A DNA stretch of 64,000 bases from Taudactylus pleione. Taxonomy: Eukaryota > Chordata > Amphibia > Anura > Myobatrachidae. Below, piece by piece: positions 27,027 through 39,855 of this stretch. The notes under the pieces were generated by a model. It did not search any database, was not told the DNA's origin, and saw only the letters and a program-made list of their open reading frames with translations. The position numbers and the translations under genes are program-made. Position 1 is the stretch's first letter; every line of letters starts with the position of its first letter. The stretch covers positions 186,001 to 250,000 of the forward strand of contig JAUIMM010001255.1 of the NCBI GenBank assembly GCA_031769625.1. Direction: 5' to 3'.

Positions 27027-30000
27027 CTACAAGAGGAGATATCACAAAGTATGCGCTTTTATTGTTTTCATTGCTTTCAATGCATTTTGGCCTAAAACGT
27101 GCATTTGCTGTTTTCTCTTAAACGCAACATGGGAGAAAAACCATTTCACATCACATTTGTGGGTCTTGGTCTTCAACACATCCAGTGAAATTTTGAGCTG
27201 TCTGTGTTTGCTACTAGAGGAGATATCACAAAGTATGCGCTTTTGTTGTTTTCATTGCTTTCAATGCATTTTGGCCTAAAACTTGCATTTGCTGTTTTCT
27301 CTTAAATGCAGCATGGGAGAAAAACCATTTCACATCACATTTGTGGGTTTTGGTCTTCAACACATCCAGTGAAATTTTGAGCTGTCTGTGTTTGCTACAT
27401 GAGGAAATAACACAAAGTATGCGCTTTTGTGTTTCCATTGCTTTCAATGCATTTTGGCCTAAAACGTGCATTTGCTTTTTTCTCTTAAACGCAACATGGG
27501 AGAAAAACCATTTCACATCACATTTGTGGGTCTTGGTCTTCAACACATCCAGTGAAATTTTGAGCTGTCTGTGTTTGCTACAAGAGGAGATATCACAAAG
27601 TATGCGCTTTTGTTGATTTCATTGCTTTCAATGCATTTTGGCCTAAAACGAGCATTTGCTGTTTTCTCTTAAACGCAACATGGGAGAAAAACCATTTCAC
27701 ATCACATTTGTGGGTCTTGGTCTGCAACACATCCAGTGAAATTTTGAGCTGTCTGTGTTTGCTACAAGAAGAGATATCACAAAGTATGCGCTTTTGTTGA
27801 TTTCATTGCTTTCAATGCATTTTGGCCTAAAACGAGCATTTGCTGTTTTCTCTTAAACGCAACATGGGAGAAAAACCATTTCACATCACATTTGTGGGTC
27901 TTGGTCTTCAACACATCCAGTTAAATTTTGAGCTGTCTGTGTTTGCTACAAGAGGAGATATCACAAAGTATGCGCTTTTGTTGTTTTCATTGCTTTCAAT
28001 GCATTTTGGCCTAAAACGTGCATTTGCTGTTTTCTCTTAAACGCAACATGGGAGAAAAACCATTTCACATCACATTTGTGGGTCTTGGTCTTCAACACAT
28101 CCAGTGAAATTTTGAGCTGTCTGTGTTTGCTACAAGAGGAGATATCACAAAGTATGCGCTTTTGTTGTTTCCATTGCTTTCAATGCATTTTGGCCTAAAA
28201 CGTGCATTTGCTGTTTTCTCTTAAACACAACATGGGAGAAATACCATTTCACATCACATTTGTGGGTCTTGGTCTTCAACACATCCAGTGAAATTTTGAG
28301 CTGTCTGTGTTTGCTACAAGAGGAGATATCACAAAGTATGCGCTTTTGTTGTTTTCATTGCTTTCAATGCATTTTGGCCTAAAACGAGCATTTGCTGTTT
28401 TCTCTTAAACGCAACATGGGAGAAAAACCATTTCACATCACATTTGTGGGTCTTGGTCTTCAACACATCCAGTGAAATTTTGAGCTGTCTGTGTTTGCTA
28501 CAAGAGGAGATAACACAAAGTATGCGCTTTTGTGTTTCCATTGCTTTCAATGCATTTTGGCCTAAAACGTGCATTTGCTGTTTTCTCTTAAACGCAACAT
28601 GGGAGAAAAACCATTTCACATCACATTTGTGGGTCTTGGTCTTCAACACATCCAGTGAAATTTTGAGCTGTCTGTGTTTGCTACAAGAGGAGATATCACA
28701 AAGTATGCGCTTTTGTTATTTCCATTGCTTTCAATGCATTTTGGCCTAAAACTTGCATTTGCTGTTTTCTCTTAAACGCAGCATGGGAGAAAAACCATTT
28801 CACATCACATTTGTGGGTTTTGGTCTTCAACACATCCAGTGAAATTTTGAGCTGTCTGTGTTTGCTACAAGAGGAGATAACACAAAGTATGCGCTTTTGT
28901 TGTTTCCATTGCTTTCAATGCATTTTGGCCTAAAACGTGCATTTGCTGTTTTCTCTTAAACGCAACATGGGAGAAAAACCATTTCACATCACATTTGTGG
29001 GTTTTGGTCTTCAACACATCCAGTGAAATTTTGAGCTGTCTGTGTTTGCTACAAGAGGAGATAACACAAAGTATGCACTTTTGTGTTTCCATTGCTTTCA
29101 ATGCATTTTGGCCTAAAACGTGCATTTGCTGTTTTCTCTCAAACGCAACATGGGAGAAAAACCATTTCACATCACATTTGTGGGTCTTGGTCTTCAACAC
29201 ATCCAGTGAAATTTTGAGCTGTCTGTGTTTGCTACAAGAGGAGATATCACAAAGTATGCGCTTTTGTTGTTTTCATTGCTTTCAATGCATTTTGGCATAA
29301 AACGAGCATTTGCTGTTTTCTCTTAAATGCAACATGGGAGAAAAACCATTTCACATCACATTTGTGGGTCTTGGTCTTCAACACATCCAGTGAAATTTTG
29401 AGCTGTCTGTGTTTGCTACAAGAGGAGATAACACAAAGTATGCGCTTTTGTGTTTCCATTGCTTTCAATGCATTTTGGCCTAAAACGTGCATTTGCTGTT
29501 TTCTCTTAAACGCAACATGGGAGAAAAACCATTTCACATCACATTTGTGGGTCTTGGTCTTCAACACATCCAGTGAAATTTTGAGCTGGCTGTGTTTGCT
29601 ACAAGAGGAGATATCACAAAGTATGCGCTTTTGTTATTTCCATTGCTTTCAATGCATTTTGGCCTAAAACTTGCATTTGCTGTTTTCTCTTAAACGCAGC
29701 ATGGGAGAAAAACCATTTCACATCACATTTGTGGGTTTTGGTCTTCAACACATCCAGTGAAATTTTGAGCTGTCTGTGTTTGCTACAAGAGGAGATAACA
29801 CAAAGTATGCGCTTTTGTTGTTTCCATTGCTTTCAATGCATTTTGGCCTAAAACGTGCATTTGCTGTTTTCTCTTAAACGCAACATGGGAGAAAAACCAT
29901 TTCACATCACATTTGTGGGTTTTGGTCTTCAACACATCCAGTGAAATTTTGAGCTGTCTGTGTTTGCTACAAGAGGAGATAACACAAAGTATGCGCTTTT

Positions 30001-33000
30001 GTGTTTCCATTGCTTTCAATGCATTTTGGCCTAAAACGTGCATTTGCTGTTTTCTCTCAAACGCAACATGGGAGAAAAACCATTTCACATCACATTTGTG
30101 GGTTTTGGTCTTCAACACATCCAGTGAAATTTTGAGCTGTCTGTGTTTGCTACAAGAGGAGATATCAGAAAGTATGCGCTTTTGTTATTTCCATTGCTTT
30201 CAATGCATTTTGGCCTAAAACTTGCATTTGCTGTTTTCTCTTAAACGCAACATGGGAGAAAAACCATTTCACATCACATTTGTTGGTTTTGGTCTTCAAC
30301 ACATCCAGTGAAATTTTGAGCTGTCTGTGTTTGCTACTAGAGGAGATATCACAAAGTATGCGCTTTTGTTGTTTTCATTGCTTTCAATGCATTTTGGCCT
30401 AAAACGAGCATTTGCTGTTTTCTCTTAAACGCAACATGGGAGAAAAACCATTTCACATCACATTTGTGGGTCTTGGACTTCAACACATCCAGTGAAATTT
30501 TGAGCTGTCTGTGTTTGTTACAAGAGGAGATATCACAAAGTATGCGCTTTTGTTGTTTCCATTGCTTTCAATGCATTTTGGCCTACAACTTGCATTTGCT
30601 GTTTTCTCTTAAACGCAGCATGGGAGAAAAACCATTTCACATCACATTTGTGGGTTTTGGTCTTCAACAAATCCAGTGAAATTTTGAGCTGTCTGTGTTT
30701 GCTACAAGAGGAGATAACACAAAGTATGCGCTTTTGTGTTTCCATTGCTTTAAATGCATTTTGGCCTAAAACGTGCATTTGCTGTTTTCTCTTAAACGCA
30801 ACATGGGAGAAAAACCATTTCACATCACATTTGTGGGTCTTGGTCTTCAACACATCCAGTGAAATTTTGAGCTGTCTGTGTTTGCTACAAGAGGAGATAT
30901 CACAAAGTATGCGCTTTTGTTGATTTCATTGCTTTCAATGCATTTTGGCCTAAAACGAGCATTTGCTGTTTTCTCTTAAACGCAGCATGGGAGAAAAACC
31001 ATTTCACATCACATTTGTGGGTCTTGGTCTTCAACACATCCAGTGAAATTTTGAGCTGTCTGTGTTTGCTACAAGAGGAGATATCACAAAGTATGCGCTT
31101 TTGTTGTTTTCATTGCTTTCAATGCATTTTGGCCTAAAACATGCATTTGCTGTTTTCTCTTAAACGCAACATGGGAGAAAAACCATTTCACATCACATTT
31201 GTGGGTCTTGGTCTTCAACACATCCAGTGAAATTTTGAGCTGTCTGTGTTTGCTACAAGAGGAGATATCACAAAGTATGCGCTTTTGTTGTTTCCATTGC
31301 TTTCAATGCATTTTGGCCTAAAACGTGCATTTGCTGTTTTCTCTTAAACACAACATGGGAGAAAAACCATTTCACATCACATTTGTGGGTCTTGGTCTTC
31401 AACACATCCAGTGAAATTTTGAGCTGTCTGTGTTTGCTACAAGAGGAGATATCACAAAGTATGCGCTTTTGTTGTTTCCATTGCTTTCAATGCATTTTGG
31501 CCTAAAACGTGCATTTGCTGTTTTCTCTTAAACGCAGCATGGGAGAAAAACCATTTCACATCACATTTGTGGGTCTTGGTCTTCAACACATCCAGTGAAA
31601 TTTTGAGCTGTCTGTGTTTGCTACAAGAGGAGATATCACAAAGTATGCGCTTTTGTTGTTTTCATTGCTTTCAATGCATTTTGGCCTAAAACGTGCATTT
31701 GCTGTTTTCTCTTAAATGCAACATGGGAGAAAAACCATTTCACATCACATTTGTGGGTCTTGGTCTTCAACACATCCAGTGAAATTTTGAGCTGTCTGTG
31801 TTTGCTACAAGAGGAGATATCACAAAGTATGCGCTTTTGTTGTTTTCATTGCTTTCAATGCATTTTGGCCTAAAACGTGCATTTGCTGTTTTCTCTTAAA
31901 CGCAACATGGGAGAAAAACCATTTCACATCACATTTGTGGGTCTTGGTCTTCAACACATCCAGTGAAATTTTGAGCTGTCTGTGTTTGCTACAAGAGGAG
32001 ATATCACAAAGTATGTGCTTTTGTTGATTTCATTGCTTTCAATGCATTTTGGCCTAAAACGAGCATTTGCTGTTTTCTCTTAAACGCAACATGGGAGAAA
32101 AACCATTTCACATCACATTTGTGGGTCTTGGTCTTCAACACATCCAGTGAAATTTTGAGCTGTCTGTGTTTGCTACAAGAGGAGATATCACAAAGTATGC
32201 GCTTTTGTTGTTTTCATTGCTTTCAATGCATTTTGGCCTAAAACGAGCATTTGCTGTTTTCTCTTAAAGGCAGCATGGGAGAAAAACCATTTCACATCAC
32301 ATTTGTGGGTCTTGGTCTTCAACACATCCAGTGAAATTTTGAGCTGTCTGTGTTTGCTACAAGAGGAGATATCACAAAGTATGCGCTTTTGTTGTTTTCA
32401 TTGCTTTCAATGCATTTTGGCCTAAAACGTGCATTTGCTGTTTTCTCTTAAACGCAACATGGGAGAAAAACCATTTCACATCACATTTGTGGGTCTTGGT
32501 CTTCAACACATCCAGTGAAATTTTGAGCTGTCTGTGTTTGCTACAAGAGGAGATATCACAAAGTATGTGCTTTTGTTGATTTCATTGCTTTCAATGCATT
32601 TTGGCCTAAAACGAGCATTTGCTGTTTTCTCTTAAACGCAACATGGGAGAAAAACCATTTCACATCACATTTGTGGGTCTTGGTCTTCAACACATCCAGT
32701 GAAATTTTGAGCTGTCTGTGTTTGCTACAAGAGGAGATATCACAAAGTATGCGCTTTTGTTGTTTTCATTGCTTTCAATGCATTTTGGCCTAAAACGAGC
32801 ATTTGCTGTTTTCTCTTAAACGCAGCATGGGAGAAAAACCATTTCACATCACATTTGTGGGTTTTGGTCTTCAACACATCCAGTGAAATTTTGAGCTGTC
32901 TGTGTTTGCTACAAGAGGAGATATCACAAAGTATGCGCTTTTGTTATTTCCATTGCTTTCAATGCATTTTGGCCTAAAACTTGCATTTGCTGTTTTCTCT

Positions 33001-33460
33001 TAAACGCAGCATGGGAGAAAAACCATTTCACATCACATTTGTGGGTTTTGGTCTTCAACACATCCAGTGAAATTTTGAGCTGTCTGTGTTTGCTACAAGA
33101 GGAGATAACACAAAGTATGCGCTTTTGTTGTTTTCATTGCTTTCAATGCATTTTGGCCTAAAACGAGCATTTGCTGTTTTCTCTTAAACGCAACATGGGA
33201 GAAAAACCATTTCACATCACATTTGTGGGTCTTGGTCTTCAACACATCCAGTGAAATTTTGAGCTGTCTGTGTTTGCTACAAGAGGAGATATCAGAAAGT
33301 ATGCGCTTTTGTTATTTCCATTGCTTTCAATGCATTTTGGCCTAAAACTTGCATTTGCTGTTTTCTCTTAAACACAACATGGGAGAAAAACCATTTCACA
33401 ACACATTTGTGGGTCTTGGTCTTCAACACATCCAGTGAAATTTTGAGCTGTCTGTGTTTG
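27027..33460. repeat. Higher-order repeat, 35-monomer unit, U2
   Basis: This is a tandem copy of U1, 6434 bp long. Matching variant monomers include ACATGAGGAAATAAC near 27398, CTGCAACAC near 27723, GGCATAAAACG near 29295, GAGCTGGCTG near 29582, TTTGTTGGTTTTGG near 30281 and GGCCTACAAC near 30581. Confidence 0.8.
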
Positions 33461-36400
33461 CTACAAGAGGAGATATCACAAAGTATGCGCTTTTATTGTT
33501 TTCATTGCTTTCAATGCATTTTGGCCTAAAACGTGCATTTGCTGTTTTCTCTTAAACGCAACATGGGAGAAAAACCATTTCACATCACATTTGTGGGTCT
33601 TGGTCTTCAACACATCCAGTGAAATTTTGAGCTGTCTGTGTTTGCTACTAGAGGAGATATCACAAAGTATGCGCTTTTGTTGTTTTCATTGCTTTCAATG
33701 CATTTTGGCCTAAAACTTGCATTTGCTGTTTTCTCTTAAATGCAGCATGGGAGAAAAACCATTTCACATCACATTTGTGGGTTTTGGTCTTCAACACATC
33801 CAGTGAAATTTTGAGCTGTCTGTGTTTGCTACATGAGGAAATAACACAAAGTATGCGCTTTTGTGTTTCCATTGCTTTCAATGCATTTTGGCCTAAAACG
33901 TGCATTTGCTTTTTTCTCTTAAACGCAACATGGGAGAAAAACCATTTCACATCACATTTGTGGGTCTTGGTCTTCAACACATCCAGTGAAATTTTGAGCT
34001 GTCTGTGTTTGCTACAAGAGGAGATATCACAAAGTATGCGCTTTTGTTGATTTCATTGCTTTCAATGCATTTTGGCCTAAAACGAGCATTTGCTGTTTTC
34101 TCTTAAACGCAACATGGGAGAAAAACCATTTCACATCACATTTGTGGGTCTTGGTCTGCAACACATCCAGTGAAATTTTGAGCTGTCTGTGTTTGCTACA
34201 AGAAGAGATATCACAAAGTATGCGCTTTTGTTGATTTCATTGCTTTCAATGCATTTTGGCCTAAAACGAGCATTTGCTGTTTTCTCTTAAACGCAACATG
34301 GGAGAAAAACCATTTCACATCACATTTGTGGGTCTTGGTCTTCAACACATCCAGTGAAATTTTGAGCTGTCTGTGTTTGCTACAAGAGGAGATATCACAA
34401 AGTATGCGCTTTTGTTGTTTCCATTGCTTTCAATGCATTTTGGCCTAAAACGTGCATTTGCTGTTTTCTCTTAAACACAACATGGGAGAAATACCATTTC
34501 ACATCACATTTGTGGGTCTTGGTCTTCAACACATCCAGTGAAATTTTGAGCTGTCTGTGTTTGCTACAAGAGGAGATATCACAAAGTATGCGCTTTTGTT
34601 GTTTTCATTGCTTTCAATGCATTTTGGCCTAAAACGAGCATTTGCTGTTTTCTCTTAAACGCAACATGGGAGAAAAACCATTTCACATCACATTTGTGGG
34701 TCTTGGTCTTCAACACATCCAGTGAAATTTTGAGCTGTCTGTGTTTGCTACAAGAGGAGATAACACAAAGTATGCGCTTTTGTGTTTCCATTGCTTTCAA
34801 TGCATTTTGGCCTAAAACGTGCATTTGCTGTTTTCTCTTAAACGCAACATGGGAGAAAAACCATTTCACATCACATTTGTGGGTCTTGGTCTTCAACACA
34901 TCCAGTGAAATTTTGAGCTGTCTGTGTTTGCTACAAGAGGAGATATCACAAAGTATGCGCTTTTGTTATTTCCATTGCTTTCAATGCATTTTGGCCTAAA
35001 ACTTGCATTTGCTGTTTTCTCTTAAACGCAGCATGGGAGAAAAACCATTTCACATCACATTTGTGGGTTTTGGTCTTCAACACATCCAGTGAAATTTTGA
35101 GCTGTCTGTGTTTGCTACAAGAGGAGATAACACAAAGTATGCGCTTTTGTTGTTTCCATTGCTTTCAATGCATTTTGGCCTAAAACGTGCATTTGCTGTT
35201 TTCTCTTAAACGCAACATGGGAGAAAAACCATTTCACATCACATTTGTGGGTTTTGGTCTTCAACACATCCAGTGAAATTTTGAGCTGTCTGTGTTTGCT
35301 ACAAGAGGAGATAACACAAAGTATGCACTTTTGTGTTTCCATTGCTTTCAATGCATTTTGGCCTAAAACGTGCATTTGCTGTTTTCTCTCAAACGCAACA
35401 TGGGAGAAAAACCATTTCACATCACATTTGTGGGTCTTGGTCTTCAACACATCCAGTGAAATTTTGAGCTGTCTGTGTTTGCTACAAGAGGAGATATCAC
35501 AAAGTATGCGCTTTTGTTGTTTTCATTGCTTTCAATGCATTTTGGCATAAAACGAGCATTTGCTGTTTTCTCTTAAATGCAACATGGGAGAAAAACCATT
35601 TCACATCACATTTGTGGGTCTTGGTCTTCAACACATCCAGTGAAATTTTGAGCTGTCTGTGTTTGCTACAAGAGGAGATAACACAAAGTATGCGCTTTTG
35701 TGTTTCCATTGCTTTCAATGCATTTTGGCCTAAAACGTGCATTTGCTGTTTTCTCTTAAACGCAACATGGGAGAAAAACCATTTCACATCACATTTGTGG
35801 GTCTTGGTCTTCAACACATCCAGTGAAATTTTGAGCTGGCTGTGTTTGCTACAAGAGGAGATATCACAAAGTATGCGCTTTTGTTATTTCCATTGCTTTC
35901 AATGCATTTTGGCCTAAAACTTGCATTTGCTGTTTTCTCTTAAACGCAGCATGGGAGAAAAACCATTTCACATCACATTTGTGGGTTTTGGTCTTCAACA
36001 CATCCAGTGAAATTTTGAGCTGTCTGTGTTTGCTACAAGAGGAGATAACACAAAGTATGCGCTTTTGTTGTTTCCATTGCTTTCAATGCATTTTGGCCTA
36101 AAACGTGCATTTGCTGTTTTCTCTTAAACGCAACATGGGAGAAAAACCATTTCACATCACATTTGTGGGTTTTGGTCTTCAACACATCCAGTGAAATTTT
36201 GAGCTGTCTGTGTTTGCTACAAGAGGAGATAACACAAAGTATGCGCTTTTGTGTTTCCATTGCTTTCAATGCATTTTGGCCTAAAACGTGCATTTGCTGT
36301 TTTCTCTCAAACGCAACATGGGAGAAAAACCATTTCACATCACATTTGTGGGTTTTGGTCTTCAACACATCCAGTGAAATTTTGAGCTGTCTGTGTTTGC

Positions 36401-39400
36401 TACAAGAGGAGATATCAGAAAGTATGCGCTTTTGTTATTTCCATTGCTTTCAATGCATTTTGGCCTAAAACTTGCATTTGCTGTTTTCTCTTAAACGCAA
36501 CATGGGAGAAAAACCATTTCACATCACATTTGTTGGTTTTGGTCTTCAACACATCCAGTGAAATTTTGAGCTGTCTGTGTTTGCTACTAGAGGAGATATC
36601 ACAAAGTATGCGCTTTTGTTGTTTTCATTGCTTTCAATGCATTTTGGCCTAAAACGAGCATTTGCTGTTTTCTCTTAAACGCAACATGGGAGAAAAACCA
36701 TTTCACATCACATTTGTGGGTCTTGGACTTCAACACATCCAGTGAAATTTTGAGCTGTCTGTGTTTGTTACAAGAGGAGATATCACAAAGTATGCGCTTT
36801 TGTTGTTTCCATTGCTTTCAATGCATTTTGGCCTACAACTTGCATTTGCTGTTTTCTCTTAAACGCAGCATGGGAGAAAAACCATTTCACATCACATTTG
36901 TGGGTTTTGGTCTTCAACAAATCCAGTGAAATTTTGAGCTGTCTGTGTTTGCTACAAGAGGAGATAACACAAAGTATGCGCTTTTGTGTTTCCATTGCTT
37001 TAAATGCATTTTGGCCTAAAACGTGCATTTGCTGTTTTCTCTTAAACGCAACATGGGAGAAAAACCATTTCACATCACATTTGTGGGTCTTGGTCTTCAA
37101 CACATCCAGTGAAATTTTGAGCTGTCTGTGTTTGCTACAAGAGGAGATATCACAAAGTATGCGCTTTTGTTGATTTCATTGCTTTCAATGCATTTTGGCC
37201 TAAAACGAGCATTTGCTGTTTTCTCTTAAACGCAGCATGGGAGAAAAACCATTTCACATCACATTTGTGGGTCTTGGTCTTCAACACATCCAGTGAAATT
37301 TTGAGCTGTCTGTGTTTGCTACAAGAGGAGATATCACAAAGTATGCGCTTTTGTTGTTTTCATTGCTTTCAATGCATTTTGGCCTAAAACATGCATTTGC
37401 TGTTTTCTCTTAAACGCAACATGGGAGAAAAACCATTTCACATCACATTTGTGGGTCTTGGTCTTCAACACATCCAGTGAAATTTTGAGCTGTCTGTGTT
37501 TGCTACAAGAGGAGATATCACAAAGTATGCGCTTTTGTTGTTTCCATTGCTTTCAATGCATTTTGGCCTAAAACGTGCATTTGCTGTTTTCTCTTAAACA
37601 CAACATGGGAGAAAAACCATTTCACATCACATTTGTGGGTCTTGGTCTTCAACACATCCAGTGAAATTTTGAGCTGTCTGTGTTTGCTACAAGAGGAGAT
37701 ATCACAAAGTATGCGCTTTTGTTGTTTCCATTGCTTTCAATGCATTTTGGCCTAAAACGTGCATTTGCTGTTTTCTCTTAAACGCAGCATGGGAGAAAAA
37801 CCATTTCACATCACATTTGTGGGTCTTGGTCTTCAACACATCCAGTGAAATTTTGAGCTGTCTGTGTTTGCTACAAGAGGAGATATCACAAAGTATGCGC
37901 TTTTGTTGTTTTCATTGCTTTCAATGCATTTTGGCCTAAAACGTGCATTTGCTGTTTTCTCTTAAATGCAACATGGGAGAAAAACCATTTCACATCACAT
38001 TTGTGGGTCTTGGTCTTCAACACATCCAGTGAAATTTTGAGCTGTCTGTGTTTGCTACAAGAGGAGATATCACAAAGTATGCGCTTTTGTTGTTTTCATT
38101 GCTTTCAATGCATTTTGGCCTAAAACGTGCATTTGCTGTTTTCTCTTAAACGCAACATGGGAGAAAAACCATTTCACATCACATTTGTGGGTCTTGGTCT
38201 TCAACACATCCAGTGAAATTTTGAGCTGTCTGTGTTTGCTACAAGAGGAGATATCACAAAGTATGTGCTTTTGTTGATTTCATTGCTTTCAATGCATTTT
38301 GGCCTAAAACGAGCATTTGCTGTTTTCTCTTAAACGCAACATGGGAGAAAAACCATTTCACATCACATTTGTGGGTCTTGGTCTTCAACACATCCAGTGA
38401 AATTTTGAGCTGTCTGTGTTTGCTACAAGAGGAGATATCACAAAGTATGCGCTTTTGTTGTTTTCATTGCTTTCAATGCATTTTGGCCTAAAACGTGCAT
38501 TTGCTGTTTTCTCTTAAACGCAACATGGGAGAAAAACCATTTCACATCACATTTGTGGGTCTTGGTCTTCAACACATCCAGTGAAATTTTGAGCTGTCTG
38601 TGTTTGCTACAAGAGGAGATATCACAAAGTATGCGCTTTTGTTGTTTCCATTGCTTTCAATGCATTTTGGCCTAAAACGTGCATTTGCTGTTTTCTCTTA
38701 AACACAACATGGGAGAAAAACCATTTCACATCACATTTGTGGGTCTTGGTCTTCAACACATCCAGTGAAATTTTGAGCTGTCTGTGTTTGCTACAAGAGG
38801 AGATATCACAAAGTATGCGCTTTTGTTGTTTTCATTGCTTTCAATGCATTTTGGCCTAAAACGAGCATTTGCTGTTTTCTCTTAAACGCAGCATGGGAGA
38901 AAAACCATTTCACATCACATTTGTGGGTTTTGGTCTTCAACACATCCAGTGAAATTTTGAGCTGTCTGTGTTTGCTACAAGAGGAGATATCACAAAGTAT
39001 GCGCTTTTGTTATTTCCATTGCTTTCAATGCATTTTGGCCTAAAACTTGCATTTGCTGTTTTCTCTTAAACGCAGCATGGGAGAAAAACCATTTCACATC
39101 ACATTTGTGGGTTTTGGTCTTCAACACATCCAGTGAAATTTTGAGCTGTCTGTGTTTGCTACAAGAGGAGATAACACAAAGTATGCGCTTTTGTTGTTTT
39201 CATTGCTTTCAATGCATTTTGGCCTTAAACGAGCATTTGCTGTTTTCTCTTAAACGCAACATGGGAGAAAAACCATTTCACATCACATTTGTGGGTCTTG
39301 GTCTTCAACACATCCAGTGAAATTTTGAGCTGTCTGTGTTTGCTACAAGAGGAGATATCAGAAAGTATGCGCTTTTGTTATTTCCATTGCTTTCAATGCA

Positions 39401-39420
39401 TTTTGGCCTAAAACTTGCAT
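33461..39420. repeat. Higher-order repeat, about 32 monomers, U3
   Basis: This is the third consecutive copy of the U unit. The offset to U2 drops from 6434 to 6250 to 6066 bp as single monomers are lost. The right boundary is approximate; the order diverges after the TATCAGAAAG monomer near 39358. Confidence 0.7.
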
Positions 39421-39855
39421 TTGCTGTTTTCTCTTAAACGCAGCATGGGAGAAAAACCATTTCACATCACATTTGTGGGTTTTGGTCTTCAACACATCCA
39501 GTGAAATTTTGAGCTGTCTGTGTTTGCTACAAGAGGAGATATCACAAAGTATGCGCTTTTGTTGTTTTCATTGCTTTCAATGCATTTTGGCCTAAAACGT
39601 GCATTTGCTGTTTTCTCTTAAACGCAACATGGGAGAAAAACCATTTCACATCACATTTGTGGGTCTTGGTCTTCAACACATCCAGTGAAATTTTGAGCTG
39701 TCTGTGTTTGCTACAAGAGGAGATATCACAAAGTATGCGCTTTTGTTGTTTCCATTGCTTTCAATGCATTTTGGCCTAAAACGTGCATTTGCTGTTTTCT
39801 CTTAAACACAACATGGGAGAAAAACCATTTCACATCACATTTGTGGGTCTTGGTC

